64,000 nucleotides of DNA from Phycobacter azelaicus (GCF_014884385.1 NZ_WKFH01000003.1:2078001-2142000); one strand, 5' to 3'. Counted from the stretch's first letter, positions 37,433-46,803 are shown. Numbers and translations: made by a program. The notes: generated from the sequence alone by a model not told the origin.

Positions 37433-37529
37433 GGCAGAATTTGCGCAATCTGCGGCTCGGAAGGGGTTCCGGGCCGCATCGCGTTTCGGTGCATCAGGAT
37501 AGAGATCCGAAAGAAGAGGAATTTGGCAG

Positions 37530-38429
37530 ATGGCAGCGACACTCATCGACGGCAAGGCTTTTGCAGCCACGGTGCGCGGAAAGGTGGCGGACCATGTGGC
37601 GCGCCTGAAGGCAGACCATGGCATCACCCCCGGTCTTGCGGTGATCCTGGTGGGCGAAGACCCGGCGAGCGAGGTCTATGTCGCCGCAAAACACAGGCAG
37701 ACGGTCGAGGTTGGAATGGCCTCCTTCGAGCATAAACTGCCCGCCGACGTGTCCGAGGCCGATCTTTTCGCGCTGATAGACCAACTGAATGCCGATCCCA
37801 CCGTGCATGGTATCCTGTGCCAGTTCCCGGTGCCGGACCACTTGGATGAGCGGGCCGTCGTGGCGCGCATCGACCCGGCCAAGGACGTGGATGGGCTGAG
37901 CGTCGTCAATGCAGGCCTTCTGGCGAGCGGGGAAAAGGGGCTGGTGTCTTGCACGCCGCTGGGCTGTCTGATGCTGCTGCGCGATCAGGTCGGTGACATG
38001 ACCGGTCTCAACGCTGTCGTAATTGGGCGCTCGAACCTCTTCGGCAAGCCGATGGCGCAGCTCCTCTTGCAGGAAAACTGCACCGTGACCATCGCCCATT
38101 CGCGCACCCGCGATCTGCCCGAGGTCTGCCGCCGCGCTGATATCCTTGTGGCTGCGGTGGGGCGCTCGGAAATGGTGCAGGCCGACTGGGTCAAACCCGG
38201 CGCTACGGTGATCGACGTGGGCATCACCCGCGTGCCGCACCCGGAAAAACCCGGCAAGACCAAGCTTTTGGGTGATGTGAATTTTACTCCGGTTTCCGAG
38301 GTCGCAGGCGCCATCACTCCGGTGCCGGGTGGCGTCGGCCCGATGACCATCGCCTGCCTTTTGGCCAATACCCTCACCGCCTGTTGCCGCGCGCAAGGGC
38401 TTGACGAACCTGAAGGGCTGACGGCCTGA
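37530..38429 (+). CDS. folD: Bifunctional methylene-THF dehydrogenase/cyclohydrolase
   Basis: A 299-residue NADP-linked enzyme converting methylene-THF to 10-formyl-THF. The catalytic lysine lies in [13 protein letters not shown] (about 50-62); the Rossmann-like [14 protein letters not shown] segment and the [12 protein letters not shown] motif near the C-terminus are present. The position after fhs with a shared direction suggests a C1 operon. GAGG precedes the ATG. A strong intrinsic terminator follows. Confidence 0.97.
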   Translation: MAATLIDGKAFAATVRGKVADHVARLKADHGITPGLAVILVGEDPASEVYVAAKHRQTVEVGMASFEHKLPADVSEADLFALIDQLNADPTVHGILCQFPVPDHLDERAVVARIDPAKDVDGLSVVNAGLLASGEKGLVSCTPLGCLMLLRDQVGDMTGLNAVVIGRSNLFGKPMAQLLLQENCTVTIAHSRTRDLPEVCRRADILVAAVGRSEMVQADWVKPGATVIDVGITRVPHPEKPGKTKLLGDVNFTPVSEVAGAITPVPGGVGPMTIACLLANTLTACCRAQGLDEPEGLTA

Positions 38430-38457
38430 TTTGCTCATTCCTCGGAAGAATGAAATT

Positions 38458-38489
38458 CACCCGCCGCAGCTTTTCGGCGGGTGTTTTTT
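38458..38489 (+). terminator. Rho-independent terminator after folD
   Basis: A perfect 9-bp stem (38458-38466 with 38475-38483), 8-nt loop, then TTTTTT. It lies 30 bp after the folD stop and 8 bp before the end of the convergent thioesterase gene. Confidence 0.9.
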
Positions 38490-38496
38490 GTCTCAT

Positions 38497-38907
38497 CTAG
38501 GGGGAAACCGGCACCATGGTGCCCTGCAGAATGGCGATCAGCTTTTCCTCGCCTCCGGTGATGGCGTGCACTTCGGAGGTTACCACCATGAGGCGCCGAC
38601 CTGGCTTGATCACCGTACCGGTAGCGCGCAGGCGGTCTCCGACGCCGGGCGCGAGGAGGTTGATCTTGATTTCGGCGGTCATAACCTCCTGGTCCTCCGG
38701 CAGCAGGCTGAGTGCTGCATAACCCGCGGCGCTGTCGCCAATGGCAAAAGTGAGCGCGGCATGGGCGGCGCCATGCTGTTGCAGGCTGGTTGGCAACAGG
38801 GGTGCCGAAATCACCACCTTGCCCGGCTCCACGGTATCGAGCGTGGCGCCAAGGGTGGTCATCATGCTCTGGCGGTCGAAACTGTCTTTGATGCGTTCTG
38901 TTGTCAT
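38497..38907 (-). CDS. PaaI-family hot-dog thioesterase
   Basis: A 136-residue PaaI/YiiD-like hot-dog protein. The motif QQHGAAHAALTFAIGDSAAG (about 42-61) is a variant of the HGG-type catalytic motif of acyl-CoA thioesterases. The physiological thioester is unknown. Start placed at 38907 (MTTERIKD); the frame extends to 38946. It lies 48 bp downstream of pdeM on the same strand and may be read with it. Confidence 0.83.
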   Translation of the reverse strand: MTTERIKDSFDRQSMMTTLGATLDTVEPGKVVISAPLLPTSLQQHGAAHAALTFAIGDSAAGYAALSLLPEDQEVMTAEIKINLLAPGVGDRLRATGTVIKPGRRLMVVTSEVHAITGGEEKLIAILQGTMVPVSP

Positions 38908-38955
38908 GAGGTGCAGCTTAGACGCGCATTCTGCCCGTTGGAACAAGACGTTGCG

Positions 38956-39654
38956 TCAGCGCGGCATCGGGCAGGGCAGCGGGGTGGGACCTGTCAGGAT
39001 CGCCAGCGCCTGCGGTGCCATCAGCCCTGCCAGCGCCGGATCGCTCGTGCGCAAGCCGCCGGTGTAGGTGCCGAATGCGGGCAGGATCAGTCGGGTATGG
39101 TCCAGAAGAAACGTGGGCCGTGCGCTGCCCCGGCTGAGGCGGGCCTTCGGGTGGTAATGGCCCGACACTTCGCCCGGTGCCGCGTCCTTGCGGGCAATAT
39201 GGCGAAAGGTGAGCGCTCCTATGGTGATTTCATCGCAGCTGTACCCTCCAAAGCTGGTTGCGCCGGGGTCATGGTTGCCCTCAATCCAGATCCAGTTTCG
39301 TGCTTTCACCATCTGGCGCAGGTCACCCGCTTCGGGCGCGGGCAGGGCTCTGGCGGCGGCCAGATCGTCGAAACTGTCGCCAAGGCACAGGACCGTATCT
39401 GGGGTGAACTGCTCGATCAGGGCTGTCAGCCTGTTCAGCGTATCGCGCACCTCATAAGGCGGCAGGGCGGCACCACCGCGCCTGAGATGGCGTTCGGATT
39501 TGCCGAGATGAAGATCGGACACGCACAAAAGCCGCTCATCGCTCCACCAGAGAGCGCCGCTGCCAAGGGCGTTCAGCCGTGTGCCTGCAAGGGTGAAGTC
39601 GTAGCCTCTCATGACCGTCTGATCGCCGGTTTCTGGCCCGCCCGCAAGCCTCAT
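38956..39654 (-). CDS. pdeM: Ligase-associated DNA damage response endonuclease PdeM
   Basis: A 232-residue metallophosphoesterase. The metal-site motifs are all present: DLH at 47-49, GD at 92-93 (LGDSFDD), GNHD at 126-129 and GHYH at 165-168. Family PdeM is encoded with a DEXH helicase, a DNA ligase and an exonuclease in many alphaproteobacteria. The start overlaps the helicase stop (ATGA), so the two are translated together. The substrate is unproven here. Confidence 0.9.
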   Translation of the reverse strand: MRLAGGPETGDQTVMRGYDFTLAGTRLNALGSGALWWSDERLLCVSDLHLGKSERHLRRGGAALPPYEVRDTLNRLTALIEQFTPDTVLCLGDSFDDLAAARALPAPEAGDLRQMVKARNWIWIEGNHDPGATSFGGYSCDEITIGALTFRHIARKDAAPGEVSGHYHPKARLSRGSARPTFLLDHTRLILPAFGTYTGGLRTSDPALAGLMAPQALAILTGPTPLPCPMPR

Positions 39655-42068
39655 TGTGCGAGGGTTGCAAGGCCCGATGCGTGCATCAGGTCCGCCGCTT
39701 CCTGCTGCATCAGCTTTTCGGCGCCTGCGCCTTGCACGGGCACCTTGCCGGCCTCAAGCAAAAGCGGCGCCGCCAGCGGGCTGATCCGGCTGAGGCGGCG
39801 CAGGTTCACGCGCCCGCAGATGCGATCCGTCATTTCCTCAATGCGGGCAAAATCTACCAGCCCGCTCAGCGCCTCGTCACGGGTGATGTCCAGAAGCAGG
39901 TGATCGGGGTCATATTTGCGCAACGTGTCATAGAGGATATCGGATGAGAAGGTCGCCTGTCGCCCGGATTTGCGGCTGCCGGGGCTGTTGCGTTCAATCA
40001 GCCCGGCGATGGTGGCCGAGGCGCGAAAGGCGCGCTTCATCACGGCGTTCCCGGCCAGCCAGCGCTCCAGCCCATCACGCAAGGCATCTTTGTCCAATAG
40101 GGGGGCCGGATCGGTCAACTCCGACAGCCCCCAAATCAGCGTGGCGTAATCGGTTGCGACAAATCCGAGGGGATCAAGGCCCAGCTCCTCCATTCGCTTG
40201 GTGGCCAAAAGGCCCAGCGTCTGTTGCGCATTGCGTCCTGCAAAGCCGTACAGACAGGCGTGCTCGCGGCCCTGATGGGGGAAGGTTTCGATCAGCATCT
40301 CGCCCGCACGCGGCAGTTCTGACACCTCGCGCTGCAGGGTCAGCCAATCGGCTGTATGTGCGGGCAGATCGGGCCATGCGTCCTGCGCCAGAAGGGCTAG
40401 AATGCCCTGGCTCAACTGCGTCGAGGTGGCGAATTTGGTACCGGAAAAGACTGCTATCTTGGGTTTGCGCCCCCGATCCCGGCTGACCTCGACCGTCATT
40501 TCGCGCAAACTTTCGTAGCGCATGATCTGCCCGCCGATCAGGAAGGTGTCACCGGGGGTCAGGGTTGCGGCAAAGGCCTCTTCGATCTCGCCCAGAGGCT
40601 TGCCGCCGCGGCTGCGCTTCATACGCACCTTCAGAAGGTCAGCGTCCTGGATGGTGCCGATGTTCATGCGGATGCGCGCGGCAGAGCGGGGATCGCGCAG
40701 TTGCCACAGCCCGTCCGGGCGCTGCAGTAGACGTTGCCACTGGTCATAGGCGCGCAGGGCATAGCCACCGGTTGCGCAGAAATCGAGGCAAGCGTCGAAC
40801 GCAGCCCGGGTCAGGTGCGAATAGGCGCCAGTGCTGGTGACTTCGGAAAAGAGCGCATCGGCATCGAACGGCCCGGAGCAGGCGCGGATCAGGATGTGCT
40901 GACAGAGCACATCGCGCGGCCCTGGCGGGCGGGGATCTCCGTCCAGCTTGCCCTCTTTGACAGCCTCAAGCGCGGCTTGGCATTCCACCACCTCGAACCG
41001 GTTGGCGGGCACCAGAAGGGCCTTTGACGGCGCGTTGTAGCGGTGATTGGCCCGCCCGATCCGCTGCACGAGACGTTTGACGTTCTTGGGCGCGCCGATC
41101 TGGATCACCAGGTCCACGTTGCCCCAGTCGATGCCAAGGTCGAGCGAGCCTGTACAAACCACCGCCCGCAAGTCATTCGCGACCATCGCTGCCTCGACCC
41201 GCTCGCGCTGCATCCGGTCGAGCGAGCCGTGATGGATGGCAATGGGCAGGCCTTCTTCATTCGCCAGCCAGAGATTGTGAAAAAAGATCTCGGCCTGGGC
41301 ACGGGTGTTGTGAAAAATGAGCGTAGTCTGATGGGTACGGATTTGCTCCAGAACGGCCGGGATCGCATAGGCCGCACCGCCCCCGGCCCAGGGGGGCGCC
41401 TCGGCAGTCTCCAGCATGGCGATGTCGGGCGCAGGGCCCGGATCGGCCTCAATGATAGCGCAGGGATCTGGGTGGCGGGCAAGGTAGCGTGCAATGGCGG
41501 CCGGGTCGTCGACGGTGGCTGAAAGACCTACACGGCGCAAGTTGGGGCAGAGGCTTTGCAGGCGTGACAGCGCCAGCATCAACTGATCGCCACGCTTGCT
41601 TTCTGCAAGCGCATGGATCTCGTCGATGACAATGCGTTTGAGGCCCTTGAACGTGCGCTCGGCGTCTTCGTATGAGACCATCAGCGCAAGGCTTTCCGGG
41701 GTCGTCAGCAAAATATGCGGCGGGTCGGCGCGCTGGCGTTTGCGGCGCGATTGCGGTGTGTCGCCGGTCCTGTCGTCAATGCGGATGGGCAGACCCATCT
41801 CTGCAACAGGGCCGGTGAGGTTACGCTTTATGTCCGCAGCCAACGCCTTTAGGGGCGAGACATAGAGCGTGTGTAGGCCATCATGTGTGTTGCCTACAAG
41901 GTCTGCCAGCGTTGGCAGGAAACCGGCCATGGTCTTGCCGCCGCCCGTGGGGGCAATCAAGAGCGTCGCGGGATCGGTTGCACGGGCCAGCATCGCTGTC
42001 TGATGTGGATGCAGGCGCCATTGGCGGTGTTCCAACCAGTCGGAAATCTGGGAGGGGAGATTGGTCAT
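39651..42068 (-). CDS. Ligase-associated DEXH box helicase (Lhr-like)
   Basis: An 805-residue superfamily 2 helicase of the Lhr-core type. Walker A is TGGGKT at 41-46 (LIAPTGGGKT) and the DEIH box lies at 149-152. RecA2 motifs V-VI are in CTGSLDLGIDWGNVDLVIQ and RIGRANHR. The C-terminal part carries the Lhr-core winged-helix and WYL-unrelated domains. It is coupled to pdeM but no ligase or exonuclease is beside it. The start at 42068 is 50 bp from a palindromic repeat. Confidence 0.9.
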   Translation of the reverse strand: MTNLPSQISDWLEHRQWRLHPHQTAMLARATDPATLLIAPTGGGKTMAGFLPTLADLVGNTHDGLHTLYVSPLKALAADIKRNLTGPVAEMGLPIRIDDRTGDTPQSRRKRQRADPPHILLTTPESLALMVSYEDAERTFKGLKRIVIDEIHALAESKRGDQLMLALSRLQSLCPNLRRVGLSATVDDPAAIARYLARHPDPCAIIEADPGPAPDIAMLETAEAPPWAGGGAAYAIPAVLEQIRTHQTTLIFHNTRAQAEIFFHNLWLANEEGLPIAIHHGSLDRMQRERVEAAMVANDLRAVVCTGSLDLGIDWGNVDLVIQIGAPKNVKRLVQRIGRANHRYNAPSKALLVPANRFEVVECQAALEAVKEGKLDGDPRPPGPRDVLCQHILIRACSGPFDADALFSEVTSTGAYSHLTRAAFDACLDFCATGGYALRAYDQWQRLLQRPDGLWQLRDPRSAARIRMNIGTIQDADLLKVRMKRSRGGKPLGEIEEAFAATLTPGDTFLIGGQIMRYESLREMTVEVSRDRGRKPKIAVFSGTKFATSTQLSQGILALLAQDAWPDLPAHTADWLTLQREVSELPRAGEMLIETFPHQGREHACLYGFAGRNAQQTLGLLATKRMEELGLDPLGFVATDYATLIWGLSELTDPAPLLDKDALRDGLERWLAGNAVMKRAFRASATIAGLIERNSPGSRKSGRQATFSSDILYDTLRKYDPDHLLLDITRDEALSGLVDFARIEEMTDRICGRVNLRRLSRISPLAAPLLLEAGKVPVQGAGAEKLMQQEAADLMHASGLATLAQ

Positions 42069-42120
42069 GTTCCCTATTTAGTCCATGCGGCAGCCTGCGC
42101 AAATCTAAAAAGGGGGAAGG

Positions 42121-42249
42121 CTCCCGCGCCCGCAGGTGCATCGGCTGCGCCGATACCCCTTGGCGGCCTTGGGCCCGGCGCCGCGCATGCGCGGCGCCGG
42201 GCCCAACGGGAGGAGGTCTTTTTTTAAAAAGGCCGACGACGGGCGGGAG
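42121..42249. repeat. GC-rich palindromic repeat, copy 3, with 38-bp perfect palindrome
   Basis: A palindrome with 18-bp arms and an AT centre (42169-42206), beginning TTGGGCCCGGCGCCGC and ending in its exact inverse. It is bounded by CTCCCGC (42121-42127) and GCGGGAG (42243-42249). It separates the AAA ATPase gene from the helicase. On the minus strand a TTTTT run (42226-42230) lies upstream of the palindrome, so it is not a simple terminator. Confidence 0.75.
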
Positions 42250-42261
42250 TTCCCGGCTCGC

Positions 42262-43569
42262 CTATTTTACGATTGTCTCGTCCTTGACGAACATGTTCGC
42301 CCAGGCGCGGTCGATCAGTGCGGGGCTCATCTGATAAGGGATGCCCTCGAAATCGCAAATCGCCATCATCTGATCGATCAGAAAGACCGGCTGGTAGTTT
42401 GCATAGACGTTGCCGATGGTCGGGTATTTGGTCTTCAGAAGGTGCACAAGCGTTGCCTCGTCCAGCGGCACGCCTTTCTTGCGGGCCACCAGGGCAAAGA
42501 TCTTGAGGAAGTTCTCCTGATCCGGTCCGTCGATCTTGATCTTGAAGAAGATCCGGCGCAGCGCCGCCTGGTCGAAGATCTCGTTCGGGTGAAAGTTGGT
42601 GGAGAAGATCACCAGCGTATCGAACGGGACCTCGAACTTTTCCCCCGATTGCAGGGCAAGGATATCGCGCCCCTCTTCCAGTGGCACGATCCAGCGGTTG
42701 ACCAGCGCCTGGGGCGGCTCTGCCTGGCGGCCAAGGTCATCCACGATGAATATCCCGCCCGTTGATTTGAGCTGCAGCGGCGCCTGATAGGTGCGTGCTG
42801 TGGGGTTGTAGACCAGATCGAGCATCGACAGGGACAGTTCGCCGCCAGTTACAACGGTGGGACGCTCGCATTTGACGTAGCGGGTATCGAAACGGCGCGG
42901 GCGGCGCAGGGCGTTGGGATCCTCGGCCTCTTCGGGGGCCGCCGTGTGCACGATGGGGTCATAGACCGTGATCACCTGGCCTGCATATTCGATGGCGCGA
43001 GGGACATAGACACAGTCACCCAAGGCATCGCGAATACCGTTTGAGATCGAGGACTTACCATTCCCGGGTGGGCCATACATCAAGATCGAGCGGCCAGCGC
43101 TGACCGCAGGGCCCAAATGATCCAGCAAGCTGTCAGGCAGGATCAGATGCCCCATGGCCTGTGTCAGTTGCTGACGGGTGACCATGATGTTGCGGATCGA
43201 CTGGCGCTCGACCTGTTCGCGGTAGACATCGAGTGGCACCGGCATGGCGCCGTAGTATTCCGATTGGCTGAGCGCATCCAGCGCGCGCGCGCGCCCGGCA
43301 TCAGTCAGTTGATAACCCATCTCGTTGCCGCTGTTGGCATTGAGCGTGCCCGTCGCCTCCAACAGCTTTTGCTCGCGGGCCATGTCGACAAGTTCCTGCG
43401 TCACGGGGATTGGCAGGCAGATGGCCGCTGCGATGTCGCTGACAAGGTCCGCATTCTTGCGGAACATCGTCTTGAGCAGGATATCCCGCATCATCACGAT
43501 GGGAAGCTTCATCTGGGAAAGCCCGCGCGGCGCGGGCGGCGCCACCACGGCGCTGGTCTGCATGTTCAT
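42262..43569 (-). CDS. AAA-family ATPase adjoining the Tad locus
   Basis: A 435-residue AAA-type ATPase. Walker A GPPGNGKS is at 166-173, Walker B GIFIVDD at 272-278, and a sensor-1 Asn in FSTNF at 322-326. The N-terminal ~150 residues are helical and wHTH-like (QMKLPIVMMRDILLKTMF; TQELVDMAREQKLLEATG), with the tail YQLTDAGRARALDAL resembling a winged helix. No transmembrane segment. The gene has the same orientation as the Tad genes with about 200 bp to cpaA. I infer an accessory role in pilus assembly or its regulation; homologues next to Tad clusters support this only by memory. Confidence 0.72.
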   Translation of the reverse strand: MNMQTSAVVAPPAPRGLSQMKLPIVMMRDILLKTMFRKNADLVSDIAAAICLPIPVTQELVDMAREQKLLEATGTLNANSGNEMGYQLTDAGRARALDALSQSEYYGAMPVPLDVYREQVERQSIRNIMVTRQQLTQAMGHLILPDSLLDHLGPAVSAGRSILMYGPPGNGKSSISNGIRDALGDCVYVPRAIEYAGQVITVYDPIVHTAAPEEAEDPNALRRPRRFDTRYVKCERPTVVTGGELSLSMLDLVYNPTARTYQAPLQLKSTGGIFIVDDLGRQAEPPQALVNRWIVPLEEGRDILALQSGEKFEVPFDTLVIFSTNFHPNEIFDQAALRRIFFKIKIDGPDQENFLKIFALVARKKGVPLDEATLVHLLKTKYPTIGNVYANYQPVFLIDQMMAICDFEGIPYQMSPALIDRAWANMFVKDETIVK

Positions 43570-43773
43570 GTGTCACGGCCTGTCTGTTCAACCTGCTCCC
43601 CTGAAGGCGGCTTAGTGGGGGGCGGGCCCACGCAGCCCCGCCATCAGGGGATCCACTCCTGATGATCAGTCTACGCGTCACTGTGGCAAGAGAACGGCAA
43701 TGCTGGTGCATTTCCGGGAAAAGGCGCGCCGTGCAGGCGCCGTTTTCTGCGGCATTTTAGGAAAGAGCCCGGT

Positions 43774-44292
43774 TCAGCTCGCAGAAGGACTCCCCAAAAG
43801 CGCACCAAGGACAAGGTAGATTGCAAGTGTCGCGCCAAGACAAAGACCCATGGGAAACTTGCTGCCCACGTTCCAGCTGAGCCAGTCGGGGGCGAGTCTG
43901 CGCAGCGGGGTGTGTTTCACGAGCCTGTGTGTCACGAACCCAGCCAAAAGGTTTGCGGAGAAGATCATCATCAGCGCGGGCAGGTCAGACAGGGCCACCA
44001 GAGGTGCGGCCGCACCTGCAAACTTGGCATCCCCCGCGCCGATCATGCCTGCGGAGTAGAACAGAAACCCCAGCGCAATGCCGACGGGCAGGTGCAATAG
44101 CTGCCAGCCATAATCGGCCCAGGTCGGCATCACGAAGACCCCAACTATGATGTAAACCAGCCCGAGGCAATCATTGATCCAGTTGGGAATGCGCATGCCG
44201 CGCAGGTCTGTCAGCGCCGCCGCATAGCAGAGCGGCAGCACGAAGGGCAGAAACCACAGGGCGACATGGGCCGGGATGGCCAAGTGTATCAT
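43774..44292 (-). CDS. cpaA: Flp prepilin peptidase CpaA (TadV)
   Basis: A 172-residue membrane protease that removes the leader from Flp prepilins. The two catalytic aspartates are visible: one in AALTDLRGMRIPN (about residue 29) and one in GAGD (GAGDAKFAGA, about residues 85-88). About five to six hydrophobic helices. The cytoplasmic methylase domain of the larger PilD form is absent, as in TadV. It begins 3 bp after the TPR lipoprotein gene tadD. Confidence 0.93.
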   Translation of the reverse strand: MIHLAIPAHVALWFLPFVLPLCYAAALTDLRGMRIPNWINDCLGLVYIIVGVFVMPTWADYGWQLLHLPVGIALGFLFYSAGMIGAGDAKFAGAAAPLVALSDLPALMMIFSANLLAGFVTHRLVKHTPLRRLAPDWLSWNVGSKFPMGLCLGATLAIYLVLGALLGSPSAS

Positions 44293-44295
44293 GGA

Positions 44296-45147
44296 TCAGC
44301 CGTTTTCAAGCGCCGCAAGGGAGCGGGCGGCGGCCTCGAAATGCTGCGGATGGGTCGCAAGGGCTTCGCGCAGAAGGTTCTCACCCGTTTTGACGTCGCC
44401 CTGCTTGACCGCGGACAAGGCCATCGTGTGCAACAGCTGCGCGCGTTCGGTCTGATCAAGCGGGATCACTGGCAGCGTATAGTTGCGCTGGGCACCTCGG
44501 GCGAGAACCAGGTTGTTCTTGGCGGTGAACAGCGTGGGGTCCTGGCGGATCGCATCGCTGAAGAGGCGCTCGGCCTCGGCGAATTGGCCCCGTGAAAGCT
44601 TGGAATAACCCCAGTTGTTCATCACCTTTGCAGGCTGTGTCGTCAGGCCCGTGGCGATTTCATAGAAACTGTCGGCGCGTTTCCATTCCTTGTTGGCATC
44701 CGCAACCATCGCTTCCAGACGATAGCGGCGATAGGTTTCATGGGTGGGGGGGACAGAATCCAGCGCATCCTCTGCACCTTTCCAGTCACCGACACGGATA
44801 AGGGCGTCCGCCAGCGAGATGCGATCCTCAACCGTGGCCTCGGAATGGGCCGCGACCTTTTTCCAGGCGCCTGCGGCTTCGGTGTTGCGCTTGGCCCGGA
44901 TCAGCGAGGTGGCAAGCCCGCGCTGAAAGTCGATGCGATCAGGCGAGGATTTCAGGGATTTCTGGAAATAGCTCACGGCCTCGTTGGGGTCGGCAACGGT
45001 GAGCATGACCTCGTTGAGGTTATGCGCATCCACGACATTGACCTCTTCAAAGGCGCGTTCAACTGTTTCTTTGCCATCGGGTTTAACACAGGCCGAAAGG
45101 GCAAGAACGCCCACAAGACCTGTTGTAACAAGAATAAACTGGCGCAT
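44296..45147 (-). CDS. tadD: Tad pilus TPR lipoprotein TadD
   Basis: A 283-residue lipoprotein with lipobox LSAC (Cys20), followed by TPR repeats (about 50-270, such as ANKEWKRADSFYEIATG and RGQFAEAERLFSDAIRQDP). TadD is the pilotin-like partner of the secretin in Tad systems. It has 47 bp to the upstream TPR lipoprotein gene and 3 bp to cpaA downstream. Confidence 0.88.
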   Translation of the reverse strand: MRQFILVTTGLVGVLALSACVKPDGKETVERAFEEVNVVDAHNLNEVMLTVADPNEAVSYFQKSLKSSPDRIDFQRGLATSLIRAKRNTEAAGAWKKVAAHSEATVEDRISLADALIRVGDWKGAEDALDSVPPTHETYRRYRLEAMVADANKEWKRADSFYEIATGLTTQPAKVMNNWGYSKLSRGQFAEAERLFSDAIRQDPTLFTAKNNLVLARGAQRNYTLPVIPLDQTERAQLLHTMALSAVKQGDVKTGENLLREALATHPQHFEAAARSLAALENG

Positions 45148-45194
45148 TTTATGCGTCCTTTTGCTGCTCTGCCCTTGCGGATCTGATGGCTGGC

Positions 45195-45809
45195 CTAAGG
45201 ATTCTTTTCGATCCGATAACTGCCGCCGCCTTGCCGCATCAATGTGAAGTCACTTCGACTTTCGTTTTGCGGATCACTATGCGCGGAATTTTCAAGTTTT
45301 TCGAGTGCCCGACGCAAATTATCCCGGATTGCGTCACTTTCGCCATTATCGAGCGCATAGGCCCGGCGCAGGATCTGCGCGGCTTCAGGCGTTTTGCCCC
45401 GCTCCATCAGGACAACACCAAGGTTGTTCAGGGCCTCTGGCCAGTCGGGGGCCGCCTCGGTGGCACGTCGCAACAGGTCTTCGGCCTGCCCCAGACGACC
45501 AAGGCCGAGGTTGGCAGATCCCATGCCAGAGAGCACCTCGGGTGTCAGTCCCTGATCCAATGCGGCCCTGTTGAAGGCATCGAGTGCCAGCTCGTATTCG
45601 CCCGCATCCATCAGGCGGTGGCCGACCACCAGACCGTCTTCGGCCTGTTTGCGCAGATCCACGCCGGGCGCCCAGGGGCTGTCAGGCTCTTGCCGTGCGA
45701 ACTGCGGTGCACAGGACGAGGCAACGAGAAACGCCACCAGCGCAGCGGCGCGGGCGGCGAAGTGAAAGGGGCAGGGGCGGAGTTCCGCCACCCTGCGCAG
45801 CCTGGTCAT
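45195..45809 (-). CDS. Second TPR lipoprotein of the Tad locus
   Basis: A 204-residue lipoprotein (VASSC lipobox, about Cys33) with two or three TPR repeats (DAGEYELALDAFNRAALDQ, GRLGQAEDLLRRATEAAPD). It resembles TadD but is shorter, and may act with it in secretin assembly. It begins 2 bp from the tadC stop, so it is in the same transcript. Confidence 0.82.
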   Translation of the reverse strand: MTRLRRVAELRPCPFHFAARAAALVAFLVASSCAPQFARQEPDSPWAPGVDLRKQAEDGLVVGHRLMDAGEYELALDAFNRAALDQGLTPEVLSGMGSANLGLGRLGQAEDLLRRATEAAPDWPEALNNLGVVLMERGKTPEAAQILRRAYALDNGESDAIRDNLRRALEKLENSAHSDPQNESRSDFTLMRQGGGSYRIEKNP

Positions 45810-45811
45810 GA

Positions 45812-46792
45812 TCAGTTACCCATATTGCCCATGTTCGCGATGCCTTCCACCGAAGGTCCGACCAGAATGATCAGAAGCGGAGGCACTGTCAGGCCCATTG
45901 TGGCAAGAGTCATTTTCACAGGCAACTTGTTTGCGGCCTCTTCGGCGCGCATCACGCGCTTGTCACGCATTTCGTCCGCGTAGACCCGTAGCGCATCGGC
46001 GATGGATGTACCAAAGGCCTGGGATTGGATCATCACGGTGACAAAAGAGGATATGTCCTGCACCCCGCAACGGGTGCCCATATCGCGCATCACCTTTTCC
46101 TTTTCCTTGCCTGCCTTCATCTCATAGGCAACGATTTCGAATTCTTCGGCCAGCGCGGGGTAGGAGGCGTGCAGCTCCTTTGCGACGCGCACGATGGATT
46201 GGTCAAGAGACTGCCCCGCCTCCACGCAGACCAGCATCATGTCCAGCGCGTCGGGAAAGCCTTGGGTGATCTGTTTCTTGCGCTCTTCGATGCGGCGGGT
46301 GATCCAGTATCTGGGGAGCATGTAGCCTGCGCCGCCGGGACCAAGAATGCGAAGGGCCAGCTGCTGGCTGTCAAATTCCGTCCCGGCTTTCATCACAAAG
46401 ACGTAGAACAGCCCGGCGCCGAGACCCAAAAGCCCCAAGGCAAACTGGGCAAAGCGAAACAGGCGGACAGAGTCTTTGGAGGCATAGCCCGCCTGGCGCA
46501 GTTTCAGCTCCATCGCAGACAGCTCTTCGGCGTTCTGCGGCTCCAGGAACGAGGCGAACTTTTGCAGCTGCTCGTTCCGATTACCTTGGCGCAGGCGCTC
46601 TTTCTGCTGTTTGGGCTGTGTCTCGGGCGACATGTCCTTTTGCAGCTTCTTGAGCGGATCTTCGGGCTGGTTGAGCAGCAGGGGTATTGCCAGAACGATC
46701 ATCAGAAGGCCCAGGATGCCGATGGCAAGGAGCGGACCGAAAGCACCAAACTGATCAGTCAGGAGACCGTTCAAGTCGGACAGGATGGACAT
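45812..46792 (-). CDS. tadC: Tad inner-membrane platform protein TadC
   Basis: A 326-residue T2SS F-domain protein, one of the paired platform proteins of the pilus machine. Helices near about 20-38, 110-140 and 280-325 flank the F domain, which contains GFPDALDMMLVCVEAGQSLD and MRDMGTRCGVQDISSFV. GAGGAG precedes the ATG. It is 11 bp after tadB. Confidence 0.92.
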   Translation of the reverse strand: MSILSDLNGLLTDQFGAFGPLLAIGILGLLMIVLAIPLLLNQPEDPLKKLQKDMSPETQPKQQKERLRQGNRNEQLQKFASFLEPQNAEELSAMELKLRQAGYASKDSVRLFRFAQFALGLLGLGAGLFYVFVMKAGTEFDSQQLALRILGPGGAGYMLPRYWITRRIEERKKQITQGFPDALDMMLVCVEAGQSLDQSIVRVAKELHASYPALAEEFEIVAYEMKAGKEKEKVMRDMGTRCGVQDISSFVTVMIQSQAFGTSIADALRVYADEMRDKRVMRAEEAANKLPVKMTLATMGLTVPPLLIILVGPSVEGIANMGNMGN

Positions 46793-46803
46793 GGAACTTC
46801 TCC

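Noticed and set aside
35642..37627. Antisense frame of 661 codons opposite fhs
   Set aside because: Same reason; fhs is unmistakable.
38431..39903. Plus-strand frame across the thioesterase and pdeM
   Set aside because: It crosses two well-supported minus-strand genes and shows no motif.
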